A stretch of DNA of 53,541 nucleotides from Geosiphon pyriformis. Its lineage: Eukaryota; Glomeromycota; Glomeromycetes; Archaeosporales; Geosiphonaceae. A program made the position numbers and the translations under genes. Below, piece after piece: positions 11,135 to 23,600 of this stretch. Where the stretch lies: NCBI GenBank assembly GCA_016748015.1, contig JAAOMT010000405.1, positions 4,733 through 58,273 on the forward strand, written 5' to 3'. The notes beneath the pieces are model-generated. The model worked only from the letters and a program-made list of their open reading frames with translations, was not told the origin of the DNA and made no database searches. The stretch's first letter is position 1, and each line of letters opens with the position of its first letter.

Positions 11135-12994
11135 ATGGCTAGAAAAAAGGTACATAAGGGGGTCTTTCATGGTCCTGCTGGTGGTTCATTTGCTCAGAAG
11201 AAAAAAGTGGTTGTTGGCAATGTTAAGCACTCTGATGATGAAAGGGATGTTTCTTTAAACAAACCTGTCTCTGGTGGTAATATGTTCTGCAATGTGGATG
11301 GTGAGTCTAGTGATAGTGAGGGCAGTGTTTTGATGGCTGGTGTCAGTACTGGCTTTTTGCTTGGCTTGGCTGCCAATACTCCCCAAGCCAAAGGGGTGGT
11401 ATCTGGTGTTGTTAGTGGTTCTCCTCTCGGCTTAATTAACTATAATATGGACAAAGATGCTGAGAACCTCCCTTTTTCTCTCAATCTCTCTCTCAGCAAA
11501 AGGTGGATTGATCCCAAGGTGGTGAAGACTCCTGTGGAAGTGGCAGTTAAAAAGTCTTATGCTTTGGATATTAATCTGTTAGCAGTAAAAGGGAAATCAA
11601 CTATGGCCAAAACTCAAGCAGTCAGGAAAATTTTTTCAGTTGTCAATGGTTTTGGGGGGGCCACTACCCCCTCAAAATTTGAAGAAATTATCAGATCTAC
11701 ATTTACATCTGAGAAAAGCATGAACAAAGCTGTGTCATTGGCTGAAGAAAAGGGGATCAAAGTAAACAGTGATCTCAAAAGACAAGGAATTAGGTCAGAT
11801 CAGGCTGTGATGATCAAAAAAATTCCCATGGACATGCCAAAGGATATAATTGTTGCCACAGTGTCTGAATTTGGGAAAATTAAATCAATCAAAATTCAGC
11901 TGATTGGAATGTGACAGAAGGCTGTGGTAGAATTCGCCAAACTGGGACAGACTGAGCAATTGGCTTCAAAATGGTCCTTCTTAATTGGGAAAAATTCTGT
12001 GCATGTGGCAAAAGCCGTGAGAGATCATGATATCTGGGCCTCTAGAGATTGTTTTAGGGCACTTCTGTTTACATTGCTGGTAGGGACAACTGCACATAAT
12101 CTTAGTAATCTTCTAAATAGGACTGGTGGCAGAACTTGCATCATTAATCATTCATTGAACACTGGCAATAGAGTTCGTTGTACTGTGGTTGGCTTTGAAT
12201 CTGAAAATGATCTGAATTCTGCTTTTCTTATTGAGCCTGTTTTTGGTGGTGTTCATCTCTCTTGGGCTAGATTGGATTTGGTTCGGTGTGGAAAATGTGG
12301 GCATCTTGGTCATTCGGCTTTAGAGTACAATGTATCAGATATGTCGTCTTCTGATCTCTTGAGTTTTTTTAATAAAAGACGTGCTCCTAATGTGGATTGT
12401 CTCCAGTTGGCCAAGTTATACGCAAAGAAAAATGTTCTTATATCTTGCTCTGCTGCCTTTGGTGGCAAATCATGAGCTCAGGTAGTCTCTCTTGCTTCTC
12501 CTTCTGGTGGCTCTCCTTCTGGTTCTGGTCTTGGTGTTGGCTTCTCTCCCCCTATGACTTCAGATTTGGGTGGTGGTCTTCCCTCTTCTACAATTGCCAA
12601 TTCTTCTTTGAATGCTCGCTTGGTGTCTTTGGAACACTCTCTCAAGTTGTTGGCTAAACAGGTGTCTGGTATTGTAAGGAAATTGAGTTTTGTTGAATTG
12701 GTGCCCATGGTTCCATCTTTTGGTGCTCCTCTTTTGGTTGGCTCTGTGCTTTTGGCCCCTGTTTTGGATTCTAACATGGCTCTGAATGGTAAGTTGGCAT
12801 TGTTCACTCCTCATTCTTCAAGTGTCAATTTGGGTGCTGGCTTCATGTTGAGTAGTTTGAAGGTTTTAACTACCAAAGTGGGTGGTTTGGAGTCTAAAAT
12901 GTCAGCTCTGAAGGCTTCTGTTGGTTCTGTTTTGGCTAGGTTAGATCTTTTGTGTTCTGGTTCAGGTTCATCAGCTCTCTCTTTTTCTCAATGA
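11135..12994 (+). pseudogene. LINE-B ORF1: Gag-like RNA-binding protein (two stops)
   Basis: About 620 codons run in one frame from the ATG at 11135 (MARKKVHKG) to the TGA at 12992-12994. The frame is open further upstream, to 11051, without an ATG. Only two in-frame stops occur, TGA at 11912-11914 and at 12473-12475, both where related copies have Trp or the context predicts it (GLWQK; KxWA), so both fit TGG to TGA. Domains in order are a basic N-terminus, an RRM-like region (VMIKKIPMDMPKD to IKIQLIG), a knuckle CGKCGHLGHSALEY in which the last Cys has become Tyr, a Ser/Gly/Pro-rich linker, and a Leu-rich tail resembling a coiled coil. The frame ends at the ATGA overlap with ORF2. Confidence 0.9.
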
Positions 12995-15900
12995 GTCAGT
13001 TGGTTTGGAAGTTTGCTACTTGTAATGTTTGGGGCTTGAATAACTCTGCTAAACAGGCAGATGTTGTTCACTGGCACTTTGATATAGGTAATTTGGTTTC
13101 AATTTTCACAGAATCTAAGCTTAATGATAAGGTTAGATCGTGGATCACTACAATTTTGATGGTGTTCAGGTGTTCATTTCTGGTTTGGATTCTGGTTGTT
13201 TTGGTTCTGGTGTGGCAATTGTCATGAACAATTCTTTGGCTAAGCACGTTTACAAGGTTTCTGAAGTGCCCAGCCAGCTTTTCTCCATCAGACTCTTCTT
13301 CAAGAATAAACTTTCGGTTTCTGTTTTGGGTCTCTATGTTGGTGCCTCTTCGAGTATTTGATTCTCGCAGGCTGGCGACATCAATTCTTTTATTGCTAAG
13401 GCAGTAAATGAATCATCTTTTGTGGTTTTGGATGGCAACTTCAATGAAGATGGTGCTCGTAAGAGTGCCAGTTTCAAAAAATGCTTTGATCTGGGTCTGG
13501 TTAATGCCTTGAGTAGAAGTGTGCTTGCTAAGATGCTAACATAAGATAACTCTCGTGGTGTTGTCAAGACTATTGATTATATGTTCATCTTTTTAAGCTT
13601 GATCAATACTGTGATAGATTGTGGTGTGACTGGTGTTGAAAACTTTTTTGATACTGATCATAAGGCTGTTTCTATTTCTGTGGGTTTGAGTGGCTTGCTT
13701 GACTTTCAGCTGAATTCGATGTGCAAGCAGGCTAATAAAGATCATTGGAAGTTCGATTTCGGAGATGCTAGTAAGGAAGGGTGGAACAATTTTAAGGGTG
13801 CTATATTGACCAATGGCTTAATGTGCTCGAGTAATTTCGCTGCCTCTGTGGAATTTTCAGATTTGGATGCTATATGGGAAATTGTGCACAAAATAATAAT
13901 TCTCTCAGTGGTTAGAACATTCAAAAAGAAATGGTTTAAGGATTATGATAAGATTTTTACCAAGAGTTCTTCTAGGTTTCACAAGCTTGAGTTGTTGGTG
14001 TCCAAGCTGGTTAAGGCATCTTATTTGTTGTCTAATGTAGAATTTGCATCATTGTTGAATACATGGGAAAGGCTCGACATCAATGGTGCTTCAGTGGTGA
14101 AGTCTTTGTTTCTTTTAGATTCTAATTTTAACATGATTTGCTTGGCTCTGGCTAAGGCGAGGAAGTCTTACCGCTCTGTTAAGTTGCTGGAATTCAGACG
14201 TGCTGAGGAATTCTATATCAGGTTAGCTATTGATAAGAGGATGGAAAGTTTTGAATCAGACAAGGGTCACACTATCAGGAGTGTTTTGGAGCATCCCTTT
14301 CGCAAAGTGGCACTGAATCATCTGGTTGTAGGTAACGAGTTGATTTTGGAGTCCAGCTTAGTCAAGGCTAGGGTAAATGGGATTATGAAAGGCTGGACCA
14401 GGAAGCGCAAGGTGATAGAAAATTGTTTTTGATTTCTAGTAGTTCACTGGTTATTGCACTTTCTGTTTTTGCATACACCATTCTCCATAATTTATGTTTG
14501 TTGTAGGGGTATCCTTCCAATTGTCACAATGCTTGTTTCCAGGTATTGTCAATTAATGTGCCTTTGCATACTCAGTCATTAATTAGGATTGGTGCCTGAT
14601 ATCTCTGATAATTGGTCTTGCCAATACAAGTCTTTGGAGTATGTTTTTAATAGTGCATTTTCTAATGTAATGTGTCCCATTGGTTTCAATGAGTTGTTCA
14701 GTGTGGTTTCTGGTCTGCCTGAAAGCAAGACTGCTGGTCTTTCTGAGATTTCGAACAAGCTCTGGAAACACTGTAACAAATCAATTTTGGATATGCTTTT
14801 GGTGCTTTTAAATTCTAGTTTGATTCATGAGTCAGTGCCTAATGCTTAGAAGGAAGCTTGGGTCTCAATGATTCCTAAGCTGTATGAATGGGAAGGAGTT
14901 CTTACAAACACCTGACTTATTGTCTTGATTGAGACTGCCCGTAAGATTCTTTCAGATAAGATCTTGTTGGCTTATAGTACTTTTGATGTTCTGCATGGGG
15001 ACAATTTTTCAGTTTTAAAGGGCACGATAACACAGTCTCCCATTTTTGCCATTGGTTCAGTTATTGAGGATGCTTTGAAGAAGAATCATGAGCTCTGGTT
15101 GGTCTTGCAGAACATGTGGAAAGTTTATGATTCTGTTGGATGAGAACACCTTCGGGACAGTTTGGTTAGGATAAAAATGTGCAGCAGGTTCATTAGGTTT
15201 TTTGGCGGCATCCACAGTGGTCGCATTAACAGAGTTATGACAAATTTTGGTTTAATGGACGAGTATGAAGTGCATGATGGCTTGGACCAGGGGAGGTGTT
15301 CTTACCACTTCTTTGGCGCATATTTTATGATCTCCTTTTGTGTGAAGTTAAGAGGCAGGCAAATGGGTGTGATTACAGATTGAATTTTCATTTTATTTTT
15401 GGAAGTGGTTGTACTGAGTTTTGGGCTGGTGTATCTTCATTTTTCACAGTCAGTGCCTTTGTTGATGATACAATATAGGTTGGCAGCAGTCAAAGTGCTA
15501 CACAGCACATTCTCAATGTTGCTAATGAATTTTTTGATATCAATAACATCTTGATTAACAATGATAAGACTGTTGCCATCCCCATCAATTGTGATGGTAC
15601 GGTTTCCTCTTTGTTGATCAGCAGGTCACCTATTTCTATTGCCAAGAAGGGGGAATTGCATTGATATTTGGGGATCTATTTGTCAACTGAGGGTCTTTCA
15701 AAACCTAGCTTGGCTAAGGTGCATTCTGGTATCTGGTTTTTTTCTAATTTGGTTCTGAAAAAGGCAGTGTTTAATAAGCAGTTTTCATATTTGGTTTTGG
15801 TGGTCCTCTTTTCTATTGTTGGATATAGAACACAGTTCAGTTACATTTCTATTAGTGCTTGTAGAAAGTGGGACACTTGGATTCATAAGGACTTAAGATC

Positions 15901-17842
15901 TAAGTCTGGTTTGCTACATGATTTCCCCAATAATGCAATTTATCATCCCTCTTTGTATGGTTTGAAAACTTTTGAGCAGGTTCAGGCTGAGAGTAAATTG
16001 GCTTTGGTTGTTTCTTTTGCAAACTCTGTTGAAATTTTGGGGTGTCTATTTTCTCACCAGTTGCATGATCTGTAAGTCTTCTGCTGGCATCCGCTACATC
16101 CTTTGCAGTGTCCAGTTCATGTTAAGATCAATCCTCTAAATAATTTTCTGGCAGGTGTGGTGCATATTTTCTCTGGGTGTAATTTGTCATTGGGTGGCTC
16201 TCTGGTTAGTGCTTTTTGTCAGCGGGGTGGAACCCCTATGTCCCTTGTTCTTGGTGAATTAAGTTATGTTAAGAATGTCTCTTCACTTTGGCATTATGGG
16301 ATTGCTTTTGTGGATCAGCTGCAGAACTGAAATGGGGCTGTTTTCGAATAGAAGACCTTCAAATGGTGGAAATGGTTGGACCCACGTGGTCCGGTTCCTG
16401 TCTGGTTTGAGCTGTCCATTCGTTTTCTTGGTGGTGTGTCTTCTCTTCTTGTCTATTCCACGCTTTCGGCTGGTTGTGACTCTTCGGATGTTCTTCGGTC
16501 TTATGAGTTTGGCATCATTGGTGCCAGTTTGTTCAATTCTAATGTTGGTCATCTTTCCATTTATACAGATGGATCTCTAAGTGATTTAGGGTCTGTTGAT
16601 ATGAGAGCTGGAGCTGCTGTTTTCTTTAAAGACATTGGTATGGGTTTGGGTGTAGGGGTATCTGGTTTGATGTCTTCTACCTTGACAGAACTGAAGGCCA
16701 TTGCTCTGGTGCTTGAATGCATCCCTTTTTCTTGCTTGGTCAACTTGTTTTCAGACAGTCAGACTGCTTTGGATGCTTGCAAGTTGGAAATGGAATTGGT
16801 TTGCCCAGATTTTAGGAATTGGTGTTGGATTAAACACCATCATATTGTAAATGTCATTCATCATAAGAATTTAAGAGTTAATTGGTGTAAGGTCAAAGGA
16901 CACTCAGGGGTTTTAGGCAATGAACAGACTGATAAGTTGGCCAAAACTGCTGCTCTCTCTGGTTGGCATCTGCTCTATTCTGTCAATGAACGCTATCTAA
17001 GGGATAGTGGTACAGCCATTTCTGGTAATTCTAGGCATTTTGTTCAGGATGTTTTTCGGTCTGTTCATCGTGTGCATTGGGAAGTCAGTTGTGATGTTGG
17101 GGTGGTGGCAGGTAGTTTGCGTACAGATATTGATTGGTTTAAGTTGTCACTGGTTTGGCATCCGGATTCTCACATAACTGCTGGCTTCACTAACAAGCGG
17201 ACTACTGGTTTCCAGACTTACTTTATGAAGACATTGCACCATCAGCTCTCTGTCGCGATGTGTAAGTGGCTTTATGATAAGCACTACCCTAGTGTGGTGT
17301 GTTTGTTCTGCGGTAATGTCGAGGTCTCAGACCATGCTTTTTCTTGTTCATTTGATGCCAATGGTTATGCTCGGTTGTTGAATGCTCATGTGGCAGTTTG
17401 GGGTGTGTGCTCTGGTCTGGCTCATTCTTCCTCAAGTGTCTCGCAACTGTTGTTCACTTGTGTATCTAATGTTTCAGTTAGTACTGCTCTGTGCAAAGGT
17501 TTTGTTTTCAAGGATTGGTTTCATGAGTCTGTTTTTGTCTTTAGGGATTCCAGAATAGCGAGTCAGAACATTGTGGCCTTTGTGCGTGAGTTTAGCTTGG
17601 CTTTTTGGGAAGACATTTGGTTGGTTTGCGCCAAGCACCATGTATTTATGGAGAAAAATGAGCTTATTCTGTGTAATGAGTCTGCTCCTGTCCCGAATTC
17701 TGGGCTTTCTTTAGGACTGTCATCTGGCATGACCCAGCTGCTGGGTGTTGTTGAGGCAATTGGTGTTAGTCTTGGGTTCTATAAGTCTTGTTTGTTTTTT
17801 TCAGGCATAGGAGGTAAGGTCTCTGTTCATATAGGTGCTTAG
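12991..17842 (+). pseudogene. LINE-B ORF2: endonuclease, RT, RNase H (broken)
   Basis: The start ATG at 12991 overlaps the ORF1 stop (ATGA). The endonuclease (WKFATCNVWGLNN; IFTESKL; DTDHKAVS) has GNFN instead of GDFN, losing an Asp. Breaks include a frameshift near 13140, TGA at about 13360, TAA replacing a Trp near 13543, a 180-bp in-frame insertion (14411-14590), TAG near 14849, TGA at 15141-15143, a frameshift near 15293 and TAG at 15476-15478, just after the intact RT motif AFVDDTI. More stops lie near 15662, 16073, 16328 and 16354. The last 488 codons (16376-17842) are uninterrupted and hold RNase H with all acidic positions kept (YTDGS, TELKA, FSDSQ, NEQTD) and a finger CLFCGNVEVSDHAFSC. 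The frame ends just before the conserved 3' UTR. Confidence 0.93.
14411..14590. other. 180-bp insertion inside LINE-B ORF2
   Basis: Sibling copies run directly from the TRKR motif into a DI-x-DW block, but here 180 extra bases intervene. GGTG occurs at 14411-14414 and again at 14591-14594, so it may be a 4-bp target duplication. The length is a multiple of three but the insert contains stops. I recognise no transposon ends in it. An intron is less likely because siblings lack it. Confidence 0.55.
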
Positions 17843-17987
17843 TGTTGTCCTGATTGGTCCAAGTGGCTGGTCACGTGTAGATAATGCATGATTCACACCT
17901 AGTTTAGATTATTTGTATGATGTATTGCATTAGGCAGTGTTTGGACTTCACTCATTAAATGTTAATAAAAAAAAAAAAAATTAACAA

Positions 17988-18670
17988 CAAATTATAAACT
18001 AATAAATTAATAAAACTATTTTTATTAACCAAATTATATTTATATAAATCAATTTTTATTTAAATTTATAAATTTATATTTATTATGATAATTAATAAAC
18101 AAGTTATATATAAAATTAATTAGTTTTAATATTACAAATTTGGCATTATTAAAAACAATGTATGTTTTTTTATATTAATTTTTAAAACAAATTTTTTGCT
18201 TAATATTATTTATAAACTATTATTAAAAACTTTAAATAATAATATTTAAAAAATTTAAAAAATATAATATAATAACTAATTAAAAAAATTCATATATTTA
18301 TTTAAATATTAAACAATTTTAATTAAATATTTGTATTATTAATATACATAAACACATAATCTTAAAATTTAATTTTATTACAGTAAATACATAATATTAA
18401 AATAAAATTTAAAAATTGCTAAATTGATTTTGTAATATATAATATTATTTTATATTATAATTTTATATTTAATTATATATAAAAACATATTAATAAATAT
18501 TATAATTATTTATAATGAAGTATTTTTTAATATAAAACACTATAAATTACTTAAAACATAATAAAAAAAAGTTATTTTTTATTTTAATTAAACTAATATT
18601 TATTAAAATTCTATATATATTAATAATACATATTATAAATACATTAATTAAACTCTTTGTCTCCTTATTT
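17988..18670. other. AT-rich spacer between LINE-B and LINE-C
   Basis: About 680 bp of extremely AT-rich sequence. No open frame, structured repeat or RNA gene is visible. Confidence 0.6.
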
Positions 18671-18688
18671 TTATGATCATAACATATA

Positions 18689-18755
18689 AAAAAACTTTTT
18701 TCTCTCTTTCGTTCCAAATTCCTGAAAAAGAGTCAAATTTTGAAAAAAGTTTTTT
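18689..18755 (+). other. 5' terminal hairpin of LINE-C
   Basis: The arms AAAAAACTTTTTTC (18689-18702) and GAAAAAAGTTTTTT (18742-18755) are perfectly complementary around a 39-nt loop. Relative to LINE-A and -E, one C-G pair has become T-A on both sides, a compensatory change. Confidence 0.7.
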
Positions 18756-18825
18756 CTGTTTTTATATATTGTCTTCCACTATTTCACAAGAAACAAACTC
18801 TTTTGTTGTTGAACTGGTTGCCACT

Positions 18826-20689
18826 ATGAGTGGTCTTAATGCTAAGAGAAGGTCAGCCAGAGTTTTAACTGCTGGTTCAGTTGGTAGAAGTTCAACTCAA
18901 AATGTCAAAAAGTCTTTTAGTAGTAGTAAAGTCTCAAGTGCGGATAAAAATCTCATAGATAGTGGGTCTGTTTGTGTAAACAGGCAATTTGCTAGCATGA
19001 ATACAGATGGAGAAGCCTCTAATAGTGAAGATGCTTCTGACTTCCAAATGAATATACCCAATGCAAAACATTTCAATACTGGTGTGGTTATTGGTTCTCC
19101 TATCGGCTCTCTTAATTATGACATGGATGATAAGGAGAAAGTTTCTCTTTCTCTCCGTGTGTCTTTTTCTTTGGAAAAGGTGTAGGTGGACTCCAAAATT
19201 GTTAAGTCTTAAGCAGAAGTTGCTGTGAAGAAGTCGTTCACTTTGGACATCAATCTATTTGCTGTGGAAGGGAAATTGGCTACAGCCAAGACTCAGGTTA
19301 TCAAAAAATTGTTTTCAACAATCAATGATTTTGGGGGGGGCCACTACCCCCTCAAAATTTAAGGGAATTATTTGATTGATGTTTACTTTATTAAAGAGCA
19401 TAGAAAGGGCCATGTTATTGGCCAGAGAAAATAATATTATAGTAAACAGTGATTTTAAGAGACAAGGATTTCGCTCAGATCAGGCTGTAGTGATCAAAGA
19501 AATTCCCATGGACACGCCAAAAGATATGATTGTCACCGCAGTATCCGAATTTGGAGAAATTAAGTTGATCAAAATCCAGTTGATTGGTTTATGGCAGAAG
19601 ACTGTGGTGGAATTTGCCAAACTGGAACAGGCTGTGTCTTTGGCTGCTAGATGGTTCTTCCTGATTGGTAAAAACTCAGTTCGTGTGGCTATGGCAGTAG
19701 GCGATCATGAAACTTGGGCATTTAGAGATCAGTTCAGGACATTTTTGTTCACTTTGCTGATGAGAACTACTGCTCATGATCTTGGGAATCTTCTTGAAGG
19801 GGCTGGTGGAAAAACTTGCGTCATAAATCAGTTATTGGAGACTGGTAATAGGGTCTGCTGTGCTGTTGTTTATTTTGATTCTGATGAGATTTTGGAGTCA
19901 GCTTTTCGCATGGAACCAATCTTTGGTGGTGTGAAACTCTCATGGACTAGGCTGGATTTGGTTCACTGTGAACAGTATGGGAAGTTTGGTTATTCTGCCT
20001 TAGAATGTGATGCTAAGATTGTGTCAGCTCTTAAATCTTCAAAGTTTTTTATAAAGTCTGCTAACCTAGATACTCGTTTCCAGCTGGCCAAATTGTATGC
20101 AAAGAAGAATATACCAATCTCTCGTCCTGTTGCCTTTGGCGGTAAATTTTGGGCTTAAGTGATCTTAGTTGCTTCAGTGTCTCATGGTTTTTGTGCTGGT
20201 CCTGGTTCTGGTTCCCCACCTTCCAGTGCTTTGAGTTCGGGTGAGACACCTCCCCCTCTACCTGTGGTCAATTTTCCTTTGAGTGCTTGCTTAGTGCTTC
20301 TAAAACACTCTGTAGAGCTTTTGTCTAAACAAATTTTGAACATTTTTTCTCATCTTGACAATCTTGGTTTGGCACTCTTAGCACTTTCCTCTCAAATGGC
20401 TCCTTCTGTGGTTGTTTTTCAGTCCCCAATCTCTGTTTCTCTTGTGGTTGCAAACTCCAACTTGGATTTTGACATGGCAGTTGATGATCTTTTTGTTCAG
20501 CCTACTTCTTTCTCTCCGGGTGTTACCAATTTGCTCTTGAGTCTGAGTAGTTCCAAAGTCCTGACTTCTAAAGTTGGTGGTCTGAAATCGAAGTTGGTTG
20601 CCCTCAACATCTCCATTGGTTTGATTTTGGCTAAGTTGGATCAGTTGTGTGCTAGCTCAGATTCTTTGGTTATCTTTTTATCACAATAA
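18826..20689 (+). pseudogene. LINE-C ORF1: Gag-like RNA-binding protein (broken)
   Basis: The first ATG of the protein-like frame is at 18826 (MSGLNAKRRSARV), though the frame is open from 18673. A TAG at 19183-19185 falls where LINE-B has Trp, and a TAA follows near 19209. A run of eight G at 19333-19340 (seven in LINE-B and -E) shifts the frame. After it, 19376-20158 encodes the RRM-like region (VVIKEIPMDTPKD to LIGLWQKTVVEF) and a decayed knuckle (CEQYGKFGYSALEC, in which two of the four metal ligands are changed to Tyr). TAA at 20156-20158 is followed in frame by the Ser-rich and Leu-rich tail, which ends at CAATAA where siblings have CAATGA. Confidence 0.88.
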
Positions 20690-23600
20690 CCAGTTTTATT
20701 TGGAAAATTGCCACATGTAATGTTAGAGGAATGAACAATCCTACAAAACAGGAGGACATTTTTCGCTGGCATAAGGAATCTGGTAGTTCGATCTCAATTA
20801 TTACAGAAACCAAGTTGTGTTCCAGTTTACAACTATGGATTATGAAAAGATTTGAGGGTGTTTGGGTTTTTACATCTGGTCTGGATGTTGGGTTTCGTGG
20901 GGCTGGTGTGGCCATTTTTGTGAACAATTCTCTGGCTTGTCATGTTTCCAAAGTCGAGGAGGTGAAGGACAGAGTTCTTTCAATTCATCTTTTGTTCAAG
21001 AACAAGCTTTCTGTGTCTGTCATTGGGTTTTATGCCTGTGCGTCTGGTGGTGACCATTTTGCTTAGGCTTCTGTTATTAATTCATTCATTGCTAATACTG
21101 TCAACAAAAGTTTTTTTGTTGTTTTAAGTGAGGACTTCAATAAAGACAATTCAGTCAAGGGGGCAAATCTTAGAAAATGTTTAGGTTTGGGTTTAGTTAA
21201 TGTTTTTGGTGGCCACTCTCTAGCTAGGATTCCTACTTGGAACAATTCAAGAGGCGTTAGCAAGGTTTTGGACTACATTCTAGTTAGTGACTCTTTGATT
21301 TCAACTGTTGTAGATCATGATGTTAGTTCTGTCTCAGAATTTTTTGACACAGATCACTTGGCTGTTTCAATATTTATTGGGCTGGGTGGTCTTTTGGATG
21401 CTTGTTTGAACAGCATCTGCAAACACGCTAATAAGAATTACTGGAAGTTTAAGATTAAGGATGCTGATGAGAAAAAGTGGGCACATTTTAAAGAACTTTC
21501 TGAGTGTGCACTTTTGGGTTCTCTGGATAGGTTCAAGATGGCTGAAAATGGTGGCAACTTGGATGGAATATGGGGGGTGCTAGCTGAAGCCATGACTGCT
21601 TCTGCTGAAGAAATTTTTTCAAGACATTGGTATAATGAATTAGATCATGCTAAGAATAGACTTTTTTCTAAATTTTCCAGGTTAGAGCTGTTGGTTGCCA
21701 AGTTATTAAAAGTGCTGAGACTGGATGATATGTTGGGCTTTAATTATTTGGCTGACACTTGGTTTAAAGTTGACTCTTTCGAAGCTTCCAAAGTTTTTGG
21801 TATGGTCGGGGATGGTGTGGGTTCTGCTGGCTTGATAAGTCATCTTTCAAAGGTTAGAAAGCAATATAAAAAGTCCAAATATTATGAATCTGAGGTGGCC
21901 AAAAGATCTGCTATCAGAGACGTGATTGATAAGCATATGGAAAAGTTTGATATGGACAAAGGTGGGATGATTCGGAGCATCTTGGAGCAGCTCTTTCACA
22001 AAGTTGTTCTAAACCATTTGGTTGTTGGTGATTCTTTTATTTTAGAACCTAATGAAGTGAAACTCAAAGTAAATGACATCATGGTTAATTAGACCAGAAA
22101 GCAGAATGCTCTTCCTGTTCTGTCTGGTCTCTGAGCACAACAATATGTCCTTTTGGCTTATGTTAATGATGGTGCCTTTAGTCTGGTCATGTGTAATATT
22201 ACCATGTGTGAGATGTCTTCAGTTATAAGCAATCTTCCTGATGGCAAAGCTGCTGGTTTGTCTGATATTACCAATGAACTTTGGAAACATGCTGGCTGTT
22301 TGGTTTTGGAGTGTTTGTTGTCTTTGCTGAACTCTTGTTTGCATTTTGGTAATGTTCCAGTCCATTGAAAAGAGGTCTGGGTGTCCATGATTCCTAAGCC
22401 TTATGATTGGGATAGCATTTTGTTGAATACACGGCCTATTGCATTGATTGAGACAGCCAGAAAGATTCTGTCAAAAGTTCTCTTAGATAGGATCTCTCTT
22501 GCTTGTAGTAAGTTTGATGTTCTCTGTGGTAACAACTTTTCTGTTCTCAAAGACACTTTCACTCAGTCACCAATTTCAGCTGTGAGTTCAATTGTGGAGA
22601 ATGCTTTGGAAAAAGGCTGTGAACTTTGGCTGGTTCTTCAAGATATACACAAAGCGTATAACTCTGTTGGTTGGCCTTATTTGGAAGCTAGTTTATGCCA
22701 TATCAAAATGTGTGGCAAGTTCATCAAGTTTTTTGGCAACATTCACAACAATCGCTTCAACAGAGTCATGACAGATTTTGGCTTTTTTAATAGATACAAA
22801 GTTCTTGATGGTTTGGATCAGGGTGAAGTTTTCTTACCTCTTTTATGGAGAATTTTTTATGACCCCTTGTTATGTGAAATTGTAAGACAAGATCATTTGT
22901 GTGGTTATCAGATTAATTCAAACTTTGTGACAAAAACTGGAAGAATTGAGACTAGTGGGGGTATAACTTCTTTTTTCGCGGCTGGTGTCTTTGTCGATAA
23001 CACTATTTGGGTGGGAAATGGGCAAGTCTCTACACAGCACATTCTTAATGTGGCCAGCAAGTTTTTCCTCATCAATGACATTAACATAAATAATGAAAAG
23101 ACGGTTGTTATTCCTATTAACAAAAAAGTGGGGGTTCCTGTTTTATCCATCAACGGCCAGGCTATCACTGTTGCCAATCCTGATGTGAGTCATTGATATT
23201 TGAGTATTTTTTTGTCCACTGATAGTTTGTCTAAGCCAAGTCTTGCCAAAGCCAATTCAGATATTAGGTTCTTCTCAAATATGGTTCTCCAGAAGGCTGT
23301 CTCTGATAAACAATTCTCTTATCTGGTTTCAGCTGTTTTGCAGCCTATAGTCAGTTATCAGACACAGTTTAGTTTTGTTTCCAAAGCTGTTTGTCTAAAA
23401 TGGGATGTTCTAATTAGAAAAGATCTTAGGTCAAAAGCCAATTTGCTAAGAGACTTTCCCAATGAGACATTGTACCACCCCTCTCTTTATAGACTGAAAT
23501 TTTTTGAACAGTTGCAAGCTGAATACAAGGTAGCTTCTATTGTGCAATTTGCAAATTCTTCTGGAATTCTTGGCCAACTGTTTGAACATTGATTTTTGGA

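Larger units (their letters stand above)
10986..17980 (+). mobile_element. LINE-B, full-length non-LTR retrotransposon
   Basis: This is a full-length copy of the same family as LINE-A, with 5' hairpin (10986-11052), ORF1 (11135-12994), ORF2 (12991-17842), a conserved 3' UTR (17843-17960) and a poly-A tail (about 17967-17980). An 11-bp direct repeat, AAAATTAACAA, flanks it at 10977-10987 and 17977-17987; part of its A-run is ambiguous with the poly-A tail. Integration by target-primed reverse transcription is expected. ORF1 has only two internal stops. ORF2 has more, plus two frameshifts and a 180-bp insertion. Confidence 0.95.

Noticed and set aside
14411-14590. Spliceosomal intron in LINE-B ORF2
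   Set aside because: Four sibling copies lack it, and splicing at the available GT and AG would not restore the expected frame. An insertion is simpler.
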